Shown here piece by piece: positions 11,691 to 24,490 of a stretch of DNA of 64,000 nucleotides. The translations under genes and the position numbers were made by a program. A model generated the notes under the pieces. The model worked only from the letters and a program-made list of their open reading frames with translations. It searched no databases and was not told the DNA's origin. The DNA lies in assembly GCF_037975245.1 (NCBI RefSeq), contig NC_092571.1, forward strand, positions 24,001,564 to 24,065,563, read 5' to 3'. How positions within the stretch are numbered: position 1 is the stretch's first letter; every line of letters starts with the position of its first letter. Origin of the DNA: Apostichopus japonicus. Its lineage: Eukaryota; Echinodermata; Holothuroidea; Aspidochirotida; Stichopodidae.

Positions 11691-13330
11691 TAACCCACGA
11701 CGCAGAAGAACTACCTCATCAAATCTATGGCATGCAAGGATAAGAGATTTCAGAGACAGAAACCGTGAATCTGTCAGCAAGTGTGTCATCCTGTTCTTAG
11801 AACAATCGATCGTGTTTATAAAGTTTATTAAATCCATGTCGTATTTAATAGAAGATACCATACCCTCGAGGAATTATACAACAAAATGCGCCCTGATATA
11901 TTCATACAATGTATATATACATAAAAAAAAAGAAAAACTAATAATACGGGACCTACTTTCTTCTTTAAATCTGACAGTTTCATATCATGTTCTGATGTAA
12001 AGATAATCCCTTTTTTCCCTCTTTTTAATTTTTTGTCTTTTTTAAGCTTGTTGTATTTGAAATAGTTTTTTCTTACTTTCTTTTTTTCTGGTTAGTTTCT
12101 TGGTTCGGTATTTTCATGTCGTCAGAAGTTAAAAGTAGTTCATCGCCATTCATAGTATTGTCACTTTGAATTGGTTGCATTTTGAACAATCTTAGTCTAA
12201 TTGCTTTATATCATATAAAAAAAACTTGGCCTGTCTACTACAGTCGTTTCTTTCATATTTGGTTTTTCCTTTTTTTTTTTAGATAGTCATTCCAGTATAC
12301 AAGTCGCTAAAGGCAAGCCAGTGTCTTATTCTGTCAAATACGAAAGCGATGTAATGTAATTTACTGACGTAACTGGCCTATAGACGTGTGTTGTTCCCAT
12401 AAGATCGACATGTTCTTATGGTATACTTGAGAACACTCATCCATTTTCGGCCTTAGGACATTAACAAAAAAAAGTAACAATTTTACCCTTTTAAAGCAAT
12501 ATAAACCAAGACTATAACATTCTCGGTGAGCATAATTTGATAAATGCCCCTCCCCCACCCTCTCCGTCTTGAGTGAACCATATATACCGTGTCGTAAAGG
12601 AGACATGATTAGGTTTATTACCCATCACGTGATCAACAATTTCGTCAAACGAGTTTTTTTTTTCTGTCTGATGACATCGACAGAAGATATCGCGGGAGCA
12701 GTTTTGTAAAAACTTTAAGTTTCTTTTTTTTTATCTCCAGATTGTACGAACTTCGGTGATGATGGTTACCCAGTAGCATACTGCGGAGGGGATAGGGTAT
12801 ATGGAGAAAGAGAGGGGAGGGGAGGAGTACATCTCTTAATAAGGGTGACAAACTAAGGCAAAAACTATACTAGTGATAATTCCAGTAATTTTGCTGCAGC
12901 TGTAATAGGTTTCGTAATGTGCTCTGCGTGTTAAAGATACGTATCATGTGTATACTCGTAAAAAATTACCAATTCATGGCATTTTAGCAACCATCTCGAA
13001 CTCTTTGTAAATAATGATCTTGAAACTATTAGCGAGGAATAAATTATTCCATTCAATTCTTAAAATTCCATGATCTTTACATATAGCCTTATTAACTAGT
13101 TCACAGACTACAAAATACATGTCGGATGTTTCAAAAATTATTTTTTTCATCAGTGAGTTGACACTTGAATATAGTTACACTAATCAACTGTATTTTATTG
13201 GATTATATTGTCTAGAATGAGCGCAAAACACAACGAAAACAATTTATAAGCATTCTACGGTGGCTCAGAATAGACACTGAAAGAAAAATAAAATATATTG
13301 CTAAGTCCAGGTCTGCCTTATGCCTTAAAA

Positions 13331-13365
13331 AGTCAAAACTTTGGAACTTTTTCGAAGTTTTGACT
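13331..13365. repeat. Perfect 11-bp inverted repeat
   Basis: AGTCAAAACTT at 13331-13341 is followed after 13 bases by its exact reverse complement at 13355-13365. It could form a small hairpin. No gene context. Confidence 0.6.
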
Positions 13366-14421
13366 AATCATTCGATTTAGTTTTCCGCTCAATCTCTCTT
13401 CTGGGCCAACGTAACTTTCTTCATCAGTTTCCGAAATGATATTTGAGCCTTATCTCTTGCACCGCTTACAGCGATGCCAACTACAGTGCAACCTCTTCAT
13501 GCTTAACATGTGGTATCTTGCTGTATAACATACAGACGTAAATGCCACATTATTCCGTATGGTACGAGCAGAAGTGACGCGCAATAAATTGAGGAATTGC
13601 GATATTTTCAATTGAGTGTAACCCGGCGTCTGTTTATGTTCCGTTTATTCTTGTTATGAAACCCGATTAAACCTTTAACCATGCATGTGAAGTTTGATGT
13701 CATTGAGTTACCGACGCTACTACTCTAAGGAAATAACCCGTTTAATGGTCACATCCCCATATGGACAACGGTTTTAGATTTTATTTTTGGATTTTGATGA
13801 GAAGCAAAATAGGTGACATAAAGATACTTGTTCGGTAGATCTTGACTAATATACAGCTGACAAGGGGGGGGGGGTGGGGGGTGGTAGGCAGAATACCGCG
13901 ATTGACAATCATTTTACGATGTTTGACCTTTGACATTATAACGTAAAGATAAGAAAGAAATAATGACGTAGAAGGGTACACCATTTGTTTGCAGGGAGGG
14001 CAAAATTAAAAGGATAAAAACATTAATAAGAAAAATAAATAAATATTTTCGTTAATATATGAAATAAATTCCCAGAGTTACCAACAATTTTTTAATTTTG
14101 TATTGATGTAAATCCTACGGAGGACATGCAACGAGGTGGAAGTTGAGGGCGAAGGGTAAGGGAAGGGTGGGGGGGGGTGCGTTGGTAATTCGTTTTTGTC
14201 TTTTTTGTTTGTACATTATAGACGATGTCTATGCAAAATTTTACCTGTTGACTTTGATCCACGTATATTCTTTGATAATAATGCTGATTAGAAAATTTCC
14301 ATATTAATGGCGCGCCATCCATCCGTCTGATACACAAATATGGCTAGAAAGTTCAATTAATGGTCAACAAGCAGGGTGTAGCCCACCAGTGTGAGCAGGC
14401 ACCCGATACACTCAGAAAACA

Positions 14422-14692
14422 CAGTTACTACTGGTTAATCTTTAAAGTTTTGTACCAAAGTAAAAACTGGATCGTGCTACAAATCGGTAGCATGTGCTAT
14501 TAGGAATACAGTAAGAACTGAGGATATGCATTAATTCCAACAAATCCAGTTTGATTCATTTGTTGGGATTACACATTAACCTCAGTTCTTACTGTAAACC
14601 TAATAGCAAATGCTTAAGATTAATCAGATTTGTCAGCACGATCCAGTATTTACTGTGTTACACGTACACTTTTAAGATTTACAGTAGTTACT
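14422..14692. mobile_element. Long imperfect fold-back (MITE-like or hairpin precursor)
   Basis: The two halves of this segment are reverse complements of each other around a 12-base loop at 14546-14557. Clear paired blocks are AACAAAT/ATTTGTT next to the loop, AGTAAGAACTGAGG with CCTCAGTTCTTACT, GCTATTAGG with CCTAATAGC, CTGGATCGTGCT with AGCACGATCCAG, and AGTTACTACTG with CAGTAGTTACT at the ends. Arms are about 125-135 bases with mismatches and small gaps. There is no coding potential inside. A fold-back transposon or MITE is most likely, and a long-hairpin RNA source is possible. Confidence 0.75.
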
Positions 14693-15603
14693 ATAATCTA
14701 TGAGTGAATCGGCTGGTATGGGAGATTCCATTGTTTAACGAAAGGTCTTCTCAATGGCCGGATCGATTTTGGAGGGGTGAATCATTTGGTACTATTTTAA
14801 AAACTGTTATTGCGCTAACAGTTTGATACAATGAACGTTTATATATTGTCTCACATTATTTGCAATTGCAGCATATTGTAATTCAGTTAGTGTTGTTTTC
14901 TCCTACCCCCCACCCCCACCCCACCCAACCCCCCCCCCCCACCCCACCCACTCTCTCTCTTTCTCCCTCCCTTTTTTTTCGTTTCAATATAGGTCTATGT
15001 ACAGAATTTGTTATAACCATGCACATAATGGTGAAGTATTGCAACGATTTAACATACATATACCTACACACATATATATATACACACATAAAACGGAACA
15101 GTTTTGACACAACTTATTTAGTTGCAGATAATTGGACACACTTTTTGTATATAATAGACGCAAGTTGCATTGCAACCCAGCCACAGTTGACAAATTCCTT
15201 TTTCAATAGCTTTCCCCTAACACTATATAAGTCATGTTTGTTAGAAAATGTGTCCTACGTTTGTCATTACCCTAGAAAATGGATTGAAGTGGAAGTCCTG
15301 TGATGTTATTATGGCAGATGTTCTGCTAACCGCTTGACTTTACATTAAAACAAAAGTGTTGTTGATACTTATTGGATGTGTGATACAATTGAGATGTTTC
15401 TCTTCTATAGTTGGCAATGTACTCTCAAAACCAAAGTTTTACCCCCAAAAAATCTAAGAATGGTATTTAACTTTGTGGGGTATATGATTTGACAAACCAG
15501 ATGTAGTTTAGCTTAATTGACAAGATTACGTCACTCCAACGCGCTGTTGCCAGAAGCCTAATATAGTAAAAAAAAATAAACAAGTAAATATTTTTTCCCC
15601 AAT
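14693..15603. other. Non-coding with C-rich tract
   Basis: A CCACCCC/C-run tract at 14905-14960 and a CT-rich tail keep a 147-codon plus frame (14860-15303) open. That frame is low complexity at its N-terminal half and not credible as a gene. Confidence 0.5.
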
Positions 15604-15753
15604 GAAACATGATAGGAGATCGTTTCCGCCTACGATAACAGCAGATAATTTTAGAACAGTTTTCGGAATATTAACTTTGCCAACTTTACTAGCAAGTAAC
15701 AGAGATATCTGATCGTTTATAAAGTTTGAAAATGTTTTAGCGATGTTAAGCAT
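15604..15753 (-). CDS. Phospholipase-B/GDSL-like coding fragment
   Basis: The minus strand is open from about 15835 down to 15526, and the part 15753-15604 reads like a GDSL-lipase segment. It begins MLNIAKTF, has an NDQISLLLASK helix and ends in LKLSAVIVGGNDLLSCF. Animal phospholipase-B proteins have a comparable order: 'LN-A', a QA..L helix, then a hydrophobic strand into GGNDLC..C. GxND is block III of SGNH/GDSL esterases, whose Asn helps form the oxyanion hole. The open frame upstream contains a second ICGND word, which may be coincidence. Past the final Cys-Phe the frame becomes low complexity, and I see no good donor. The catalytic GDS and DxxH blocks were not found, so this is an isolated exon or a pseudogene fragment. 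A chance open frame remains possible. Confidence 0.3.
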
Positions 15754-16267
15754 GCTAAACTTGCCGGCTACAGTTGGTGCGCCTAAACAAGGCTCATTTA
15801 TGTCGTTCCCACATATGACTAAGTTAACAGTGTTCGCATGCTAATATTGTAACGACTACAATTTTGTAATTCCTTCTAAATCGCACGACAATCGGCTATG
15901 CTAGCATATATACACAATTAGGGGATATCAGGGAGTTATTACCTACATATATATATATATATAACGATGACTCCTATATAATACGCAACAAATTGCTCAT
16001 TTCCTTTTGTTATTCGAAAGTCATAAATTTGACTTTCAAAATTGAAACAAGTAATTTCCGGAACTTCTATACTGTTTCGTTATTTTGCCTATTTTCGTGT
16101 TAATTATACGATTTTGATATTACATGGAATTGACGTAATATTTACAAAATATGACTGTAGGCAAAATAATGAATTTTTCATAATGTTGTATAGATCGTTA
16201 TAGAAAACCACTGTCATCGGTAGCGTCACATCTATATACGAAATATTAACTATTTAAGCATGTGTGG

Positions 16268-16390
16268 CTTATCAGTTAAAGTGACTGGACTACTTAATCT
16301 ATAGCACACACACAGACAATTAGGTCAGTTGCTCAGATATAACAAATAACCGGATAGGAAAACAAGAGACTTTATGGCCTCAAATAATGT
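16268..16390 (+). repeat. Dispersed repeat, copy A
   Basis: It shares with 41414-41520 the block AAGTGACTGGACTA, a following 'cta-agtcta/taatcta' block with CACA, and TATGG(t/c)CTCAAATAA further on, in the same order and strand. It has no coding capacity and is a diverged interspersed repeat of unknown class. Confidence 0.5.
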
Positions 16391-17281
16391 ATCTAAGAGA
16401 GAGTGTCTGTTTGGTTTGAAAAAATACAAGACAGATTTAGAAGAACTGCACACCAAAGTGGAAAAAAAGATAACAGTTTTAGGAAGACATGGAGAATCTT
16501 GGCATAATGTAACATTATGAGTCTGGTAATTACGTCACTTTCAGCTGAATGTTCTTTTAGAAACCATGAATGAAAGTAGTCGGGGTAAATACTTCCACGT
16601 AGAAACTAAAAATGTTGGAAGCAACTAAAAAATTAAGGCCTTCTTCCAGAATATACGTGTACTTGAGTTCTAAAGAGTGTTTCACTACTTCAAAACGAAA
16701 TCAATCAGACATATATAAGTTCCTTGAGAGATCAGTACCCTTTGAGTAATATGCCCCACCCCCCCCCCCCACATCCCCCTCCACTTAAAAAAAATCACTC
16801 GTAGTCGCCTGGGAGTTTATAGTTATATACAGAGGGTATTGAAAAATTTGCTTTAGATTATATCAGTATTTGGTATTTGTAAGGTAAAAGTAGGAAGGTA
16901 TAGCGCAGGGAGAGGTAATTGTATTCAGGAGGCAGACAGGTAGGTGAAGGGACAAACAAAAAGCATTATATTCGTAAGAGGGGAGGGGGGTGGGGGTGGC
17001 GTTGGTACTGATTTGCCGAATTGATCAAGCATAGTTGGCTATATTGATCAAGCACATGTGTTTGGTGACCTGTAGTTTGAAGATGAGATGAATTTAGTGA
17101 AACACTAAACTACTGATTTCGATAAAAAAAATAAAAGAAAAACAATTATTAACGGAGAAAGCAGTCACAGGGAATTTTTGGTTTCCCATTTCTTTACCAG
17201 TTTGTAAAGAGAGCAGATGAATGGCGTTTGTATCCTCATGAATATTCATGTTTGTAAGCTGACGTGATTTACAAAATATCT

Positions 17282-17285
<4 letters not shown>

Positions 17286-17325
<40 letters not shown>
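17286..17325. repeat. (AT)n microsatellite
   Basis: About 19 AT units. Confidence 0.9.
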
Positions 17326-17326
<1 letters not shown>

Positions 17327-17769
17327 CATTTTTTGTCCTGCAAAAGATATTCAATCGTCTAAAAAATCTTGTCTCAAATGATAGGATTTGATTTGAGTCC
17401 CCAGACGAACCGTTCTTCAATTCTCCGACCTGATTTATCGCTTTTCTTTGTGACGTCATTGACGTTATGAATATGACCAGACATGTTAGTATGAAGTGTA
17501 TGAAGTGGTAATAGGAGATATTCAAATTACTGATAACTCTTTGCAATCGTTCTGATTCAGAAGGCCAAAAGAAGGCACTCACCATTATGTCACATTTCAG
17601 CAAAGAGCGACCTAAATTGACCGTTTAAAAGGAATTGAACTATACGAAAGAAACAGGTGTAGAGTTGGTAAGTTCTACAGCATGCGTTTTAGTGGACAGT
17701 ATGAAGAGATCTCTTACACATTGAAAGTTAGGTATTTAAAGGGAACATTAATCCAATCATCTTCCTTAG

Positions 17770-17939
17770 ATCGCTTCTCGGCCTTTTGGCTAAGATCATC
17801 TGTTCCCTTTCGAGGGGAATCGTGATACACACCCGAGTTGATCACACAGGCACAGTCCCGGTGCAGGGGACTGGGTTGAGAGCGGATCAGTCGTTCGGTT
17901 GTTTGGTTTTCGTGCCCAGGTTCTTTCCTGGTGACTTTT
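17770..17939 (+). ncRNA. U2 snRNA-headed element (SINE-like or variant RNA)
   Basis: The first 29 bases match the 5' end of metazoan U2 snRNA (ATCGCTTCTCGGCCTTTTGG, then CTAAGATCA). The next bases of U2, including the GUAGUA branch-site-pairing region, are missing. The sequence jumps to TCTGTTC and soon leaves U2 altogether. The remainder is not U2. It has a perfect seven-base-pair stem (17853-17859 with 17867-17873), the motif GAGCGGATCAG and a terminal CCCAGG..CCTGG hairpin before a T-run at 17936-17939. TGGCTAAGATC also resembles a Pol III A box. A diverged second copy lies at 2731-2872. It cannot act as normal U2. It is best read as a U2-derived SINE or a repeated structured RNA. Confidence 0.65.
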
Positions 17940-18172
17940 CTTAAAAAGTACCATCTTCCTGCATATGACAGAGGTTCTTGTAAAGAACAAACTCCTTATA
18001 AACAGAAGCTGTCTTTATTTGTAAATATGTGTTTTCATAGCCCCACTATAGAACCTAAAACCCCTTTTACTTGCTCTTTATTGCTTTGTTCTTATATTAA
18101 CGGTTAGGTAATATAAAATAACTGCGATATTTTAGTTCGGTATTTGTAAAATCTTCATTACGGAATATTGTA

Positions 18173-18173
<1 letters not shown>

Positions 18174-18220
<47 letters not shown>
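18174..18220. repeat. (AT)n microsatellite
   Basis: About 22 AT units with one interruption. Confidence 0.9.
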
Positions 18221-18222
<2 letters not shown>

Positions 18223-18379
18223 GAGAAGCTGAAATCATACCATATCTGGTTTCAAAAGTGAGCTAACATTATTTAGTTTCCGTGTTTATAGGAGACATTA
18301 ACACCACTTTCAAGAGAGGCGAACAAAAGTTTTGCTTTCATTATTTAAAGATATACAGTGAATGTTTGATATATGTCAA

Positions 18380-18505
18380 AAATGTACTCCTTTTTTGTCC
18401 TCTTATTTTGGCAATTCCTAGATCGGGGACCCTAGGCCCTGGACCAATGGATCCATCTAGCCCAACAGTAAAATCAGTCCCTGACCCCTGCGGCACATGG
18501 GATCA
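18380..18505 (+). repeat. Possible dispersed C-rich repeat
   Basis: The sequence with CCTAGATCGGGGACCCTAGG and 'gg-cctggaccaatgg' resembles the C/G-rich stretches at 24267-24380, 29396-29480 and 54400-54520 in word content. Alignment by eye is weak. Confidence 0.25.
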
Positions 18506-20536
18506 CGGGTGTGTATGGTATGGCCTTGTCCGCCCATCGTTTATGTTCTACAACTCCCCATATTATCTTCCCTACACTCATTTTAAAATATCATAGCTTT
18601 ACACACAGAACTATCCTATATCACAGATAAAAGGAATACAATTTATTGGCTTAAATAGTCAACTTTCGTTTCAACTAGTGCACACAAATGTCACAATGTT
18701 CAAATTTCCTATTTGTCTTTATTTTAAAATCAAATGGATTTATTTCATGATTCGATATTTCACATTAATTTGCCAAACCAAGAAATATGCAGGAAGTTTT
18801 TTTTTTTTTTTTTTTTCATGAAGTGCCAAACTTATTTTGGTAACCATAAACGAGACTTGGAAATTTCCAGAAGTTATTGATTAAAGAAGGAAACGCTTTT
18901 AACAATGTATAACATTATCTTTGGGCATGAGTATAAAATTTATTTAAAAAAAAAATACTAATTGTAAAAATAACTCATTATTAACATAAATCGTTGACAG
19001 TATGAAAATAATTTTGATCACTTTGAATTTTTTTTTTTTATGAAAGTCATTTATTCACTGTTTTCGCATCTATTTTTAATTACGTAATTATGTAATCTCT
19101 CCAATGACAAAATGTAATTGGCTTGTCTCCGTGACATGAATAAGGCTAATATAATAATAGACTATCGATAGCAGAATTCTCTGTATCATACTTTTCATAC
19201 CTACGCCAATCATCGCTTCAAAATAAGGCCTTAATACCGAGTTATATATGATGCAGCCAAGTTTCTTTTCACTAAAAGAAAAAACCAAACTTGATTATCT
19301 ATTGAAACCGTATACCTTTGCACTGAATTTAATTTTACCTATACAAGTGTAATTTTCTTTTGACAGTTCAATTAATTCTATAATAAATATTTGATGGGCA
19401 GAATTAAAATTTGGCATCTGAACTTTTCATTTGCCCTAGTTGTTGTTTTCATATATAGAGTCTACTATTGTTGTAAATTATTGCGAACTTAAAGATCCAT
19501 GAATAAGAGCCTTTTTCTTTTTTTTTTTTTGAGGGGAACAAAAAATGGATGGATAAAAGAAAGGAGGGAAAGGAGATAAGAGGGGAGGTGTTTTGAAGTA
19601 TATAAACGTGGGTGAAATAATATGACGAAGATGTAAATGAATAGAAGGCAGAAAGGCTACAGAGAGAGAAGCGAGAGGTGTGTAGGGGTGGGGTGGGGGG
19701 GGGGGGGGAGGGGAGTGGGCGCAGGACTTAATTACGTTTATAGACGTATGGTTCTGTTCATAAGGAATAAAGTTTCCTGACATGAATTGTAAACAACCGC
19801 ATGTGGAAATATTCTTAGTACTACTCCCAAAACACTCCTCAAATACAAAAGTGACCGACTTTTATTTCTGCAAAGTGTAAAATACATCAGATGAAGTAGT
19901 TTAGAAACGGGACTTCAATTGCTCAAACGGTTTCGGCTAGGAACGTTACATAATGTAATAGTCTGACCGGTGGGGCCTGGGAGTGTCAGGAAGTGGGGGG
20001 GGGAGTAAGGGGTCTATGTAAAGTGGGTCTATGACTTTGCATGCGACAGATGTAAAATCAATCCATTTTCTTTTTTAAAAGTAAAATCATTTTCATGCTT
20101 TCATTTTTTGTAAAAGGTTCAACATTATTGACAATGTTCGTCACAGCTCATTAATTCTGATTATCGAGTCATGACGTCATTGTTCTAGTTATCTGTGACT
20201 AGTCTGAGTACAGTATAATGAATTACAGCTACAACAAGTTTCTCTAGACTTTAATTTGTTAAACTCGCTGGATTTCACTAAATTCTTACTCGACCAGATC
20301 GCCGCAACAGAGTACGCAAGTATGTTACCCATAAAATTGCCCATGAATTACCCACTCCCGTTCAGCACTCGCGAACACCCCTCTCACGCACCCTTTGCTA
20401 TAAAAAACTGATTACCCCGACGTCAACGATCCGGAGGCTTTTCACTTTATCGCAAATTGACACGAGGCAATTAGCATATTCATAGTGATTATTAATCATT
20501 ACATATTGACACTTTCAACTGGCAATCGATAGCTCC

Positions 20537-20537
<1 letters not shown>

Positions 20538-20589
<52 letters not shown>

Positions 20590-20611
20590 GCTATATATAT
20601 ATATATATATG
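20538..20611. repeat. Interrupted (AT)n microsatellite
   Basis: Two AT runs are separated by AAAGGC. Confidence 0.9.
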
Positions 20612-22901
20612 TGTTTACATAATGACTGACATTTGACATATGTACCTTCTTGTATACACTATGTATATATTGCATACATCAAAAGCCTTCTTGCCCCATT
20701 TATTGCTGGTTTTAAACATGTTCAATTTTTTTTGTAACTCTTCTTGCCTGCTTTGATTAGTCAGAATTGCATATTAAATTCATTTTTCCATCGTCTTGGC
20801 TGTCATTCACCGAAAATATTCGTTAAAGCTTTATCTCCATACCTTAAGGTAACGTGTTACAAAGTTGGATTGACTTTAAAGTCTCATGGTAATTGTGTTT
20901 TCATTTTGTTTAATTATATACTTCCTGTTCCTGCCTCATCGAATAAGATGAAATAAAATGAAATATTGTGATAGACATTAAAATCAATATCAATGCGTCA
21001 ATAGAGGCCTGAATCCAATTTTGAATAATAATAATAATAATTATAATCATAATGAAAAAAATTAATATGTAATATTGTTAAGTGGCGACTTATTCTGCCA
21101 TGTGCACTGTTACATTTTAACTATAACGTGACGTGTCGACTGATAGTTCAAAATGATAATTGCTTGTCAAGATGGAGGGCTTCTGGGGATTTTTTTATTT
21201 TTTTAAATTTAATATAAAGGCCAAAACGGAACAAAGCAAAAGAAAAATGAAAAAAATAAATAATAATAATAGAGGAAGCAAAAGAACATCAGCATAAAAA
21301 GGAGAAAGGTGCTGAATATCGAATATTGAAGGGAAATGTGAATAAATTTCGTGGGTGTTCTTTCATTGTGCTTATTATCATGGAAGTAATACTAATTATT
21401 TCGGTCGAGATATTCGTTGTCTGGTCTTGCAAAGAACTTAATAGATTTGAAGAAAAGTCACATAAGTATAACTTTATTTTGAAAAGCAGATGGGCAATAT
21501 TACTGGTGACAAATATGAAATATTAATCTTTGGTGATGATTTCTATTATAAATGTTGACGATAATAATGGAGAAATGTGAGTAATCTTGGAGGGGGGAAA
21601 ATTCATGGGAAGTTAGTAGCAAAAAGTTTGAGAATTGGTTTTACGGTGAGAGGTTATTTCCTCATGTGACTTCACTTCGTTCGGGAAGTAAGATGATTTT
21701 AACGACATCCTTTTTTCTTCTTCTTTGTGTCGTTGTTCAGATAGGGGGAAAAAGAAAGTCCAATAACGACAATTATTTTTTTTGCAAATGTTTCTAATTC
21801 AACAATTGAATATTGCGTAAAACTGAATTTGTTCGTCTTGTTTTATCAAAACATATTTATTTTGGATTCCGGGGACATCACAGCAGACTAATGATGGCGC
21901 ACTCATCACAGATGGTGGTAAAAAGAAGAAGGGAGGGGCGTAAATGTTGTTAGGTGTATCTTATAGATCTATTGTCTCTTATCACTCAATCCTCAATTCT
22001 CATTCTCAGCCTTAAATTATATTCTACTCCACCCTCTGTACCTCACCCACCCATATTTTTGCACCCTTCTCCCATACCCGTTTCCACCTTTCATCACCCC
22101 TCACCCCACCTCCTTCGTCCTACCCACTCTCCCCCCCCCCCCCCATTATAAGAAAACATAAACTAGCTGAACCACTGCTCTGTCTCATTGCGATCAATTT
22201 TGCATTCATCTAAAAATAAAACTCGAAAATCACTATACGTATAAATATAAGATAGTTTCCATGTAGTTATATCACTTATACATATATTATTTGATTTCCA
22301 AACAAGATCTAACAACCCCTCCCCCCCCCCCACCCCACCCCTTCCTCTATACCTGGTCGGATTGAACCCTCTTCCGCTTCCACGGATACGAACCTCTGTT
22401 TTGTATATTTCTCAAAATAAATGCGTGACAATATTTCACAGATTTCATGCCCGACGTGAAAAGAGAAGCAGTATGAAAATACGCCTAGAGTCTTCTTCAG
22501 GATAACTCGGTCAACATGACCTTAATTCATAAGACGTGGGCGCAATGTTACACAAAGTATGAACTGTGGACACGAGTGACTGTATAGGTTTTTATCTCTT
22601 TTTTTATATATATCAGTATTAACACCAGCATCTTCTGCTATTTCTGGCATTGGCTTTCATCTCAATGTCCTCCTAAGGTGATTTAGTTTAGTGATGTGTC
22701 GGCAACTTCATTCCACACATAGAAGTAAATCAATTACTCTCTTCGTGTCTTCACACCTGCTATAATGTTATCTTTAATAGGCAGCTATAAAATCTGAGTC
22801 CCAGAAAGGAGAATGTCATCGATTTAGCTTCATCAAATATTTTATGACGTGATTTAAGACGTCACTTCATCATAAAATATCACTAAATGATGTTATATAC
22901 G

Positions 22902-22958
22902 TAAACACACACACACACACATATATCTATATATGTATATATAGCCTAAACATATATA

Positions 22959-23034
<76 letters not shown>
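22902..23034. repeat. (CA)n and (AT)n compound microsatellite
   Basis: About ten CA units, then AT/GT-interrupted sequence, then more than 30 AT units from about 22966. Confidence 0.9.
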
Positions 23035-24234
23035 TGGAGCTGAATGACGTAACGCCTCATTTTTCTTTCTGTCTTTCTGCAGCTGTTATTGACTTATCAA
23101 TAAGAAAGAAAAAAATGTAAAAAAAATTGGAACTCCTTGAGGCTTCAATGGAAAAATTAATTTATTATTGCACCTTTTATGTCTATTTTTGATGCCATTG
23201 CCCGAGACTGGCGAAACATTAATGTTCATAATGGAGGGCAGTTGGAACCCTGAACGTACTTTATCTCAATCACACTATCACTAGAAATTGCTTGCGTATA
23301 CCCGGACTTTGTTTTTACACACCTCTAAAAGCAACATTATATATTCATAATTTAATATCGTCAGTTTTCCTTACCAATTATTCACGTTCAACTCTGTAGG
23401 CATATACACACATCATATTAATATGATGGATGGGTGCGGGTACATCTTTGCTTCTAGCGGCGAGAGGTATTTCTTGACAAACTCTCCTATACGTAACAAG
23501 GCTAAAATTTAATTTTCTAACGGAATATATGTTGTTGTTTTTGTTATTCCCATCCATTTCGCTAAACTAATACCTCGCGTACATGGATGTACCTTCGCAC
23601 AATACTAACCCGTGCTAACCGACTGATGCATGGTCTTCGTACAGAATCCGTTTATGCGCTTTGACATCAGATTACCTTCGTACGATTACGATTCTTGGTA
23701 TAGCTTCAGTGGGTGATGGGTTGTATTAAAACTAGGCTGAGCAATCAAAACAAGATTGGGCAAAACGGAAGTGGTACTCTCCTATGGGAGGCAAACGTAT
23801 GGCACGATAGAGCAACCGTAACTAGCAGGCAACGTTTGTAAGTATTTTGACACCGAGACCAACATGTGACACAGCTTAGCTCAAACTTTAAAACAGGAAA
23901 AGGACTGAGGTAGTGGTGGGGTGGTAGGAGAGAGGAGCAATATAAAAAGAAAGCCCCCCCCTCCCATCTTCTAGTGGCGGTAATAGGGTTTCATTTATTT
24001 TGACAGAATTAATCAAAGAAAAACGTTGTTTGGATGTATTGATGCAAACCTGATTAAATCTAACCAGAGTATTATGCTGGACGAGGAAAAGAATTTGAAA
24101 ATGGAAATGGCAAAAGGAAGGAGAAGGAAGAAAAGACGGGAAGAGGGCGGTATTCTTAAACGTAGAACATTACCAATCAACAGCGACATCGAGAGCTTAG
24201 TCGGGCCCGGTACAATTATGACATCTGGATCCCT

Positions 24235-24490
24235 TTTAGTATATTATGAAAACAAGAACACATGATTCTTTATCCCATGTTTTCCCGTGTGCCCCCACCA
24301 CATTTTCGCTGGACCCCACATTCGGGACCCTGGAACCGGTGACTTTAGCTCCCCTGGCCATCCTTTCATGAGGCCTGACCCTTTACTATGCTCTTAACAG
24401 TTGTTTAGTGAGGAGGCGCCCTGTGACCTGCAGGTCAAACAGACCGACACGGCATACATTGTACAAACAAAAAGATTTACTTATCCGTTA
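24235..24490 (+). repeat. Dispersed repeat pair, copy 1
   Basis: Collinear with 29360-29600. Both have a GATGAAAA/TATGAAAA lead, then TTCTTTATCCCAT.TTTTCC, a C-rich block ending near CGCCTGAC/GGCCTGACC, and further on (c)AAAAAGATTTAC. There is no coding capacity. Class unknown. Confidence 0.5.

Larger units (their letters stand above)
11103..14421. other. Non-coding stretch, 3.3 kb
   Basis: It contains an AT/GT microsatellite (11641-11690), AT-rich sequence at 11520-11600, several poly-T runs (12065-12290) and a G-run at 13866-13874. No splice-bounded coding segment found. Confidence 0.5.
15754..17769. other. Mostly non-coding, 2 kb
   Basis: It holds short AT repeats (15945-15963), a C-run (16757-16771), a G-rich piece ending in GGCGTTGGTA (16981-17007), a CRE palindrome at 17451-17458 and an (AT)n run. 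A minus frame (17280-17603) includes a strong donor (ATG|GTGAGT, exon side ending at 17583) that might close a very small exon. This is not supported otherwise. Confidence 0.4.
17940..24234. other. Non-coding repeat-rich stretch, 6.3 kb
   Basis: Apart from the microsatellites listed separately, this region has poly-T (18797-18816), G-runs (19692-19711, 19996-20004), C-runs (22130-22144, 22320-22331), an ATA/AAT run near 21025-21045 and a CRE palindrome at 20172-20179. Open frames at 18282, 19478, 20744, 21326, 21954 and 24026 show no family, domain or splice support. Confidence 0.5.

Noticed and set aside
14860-15303. 147-codon plus-strand ORF
   Set aside because: Kept open by a C-rich tract and TA/CA repeats. 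Pro/His-rich then Tyr/Ile-rich low complexity, with no domain.
17770-17939. Genuine U2 snRNA gene
   Set aside because: Only the first 29 bases fit. The branch-recognition region, the Sm site and the U2 3' domain are absent.
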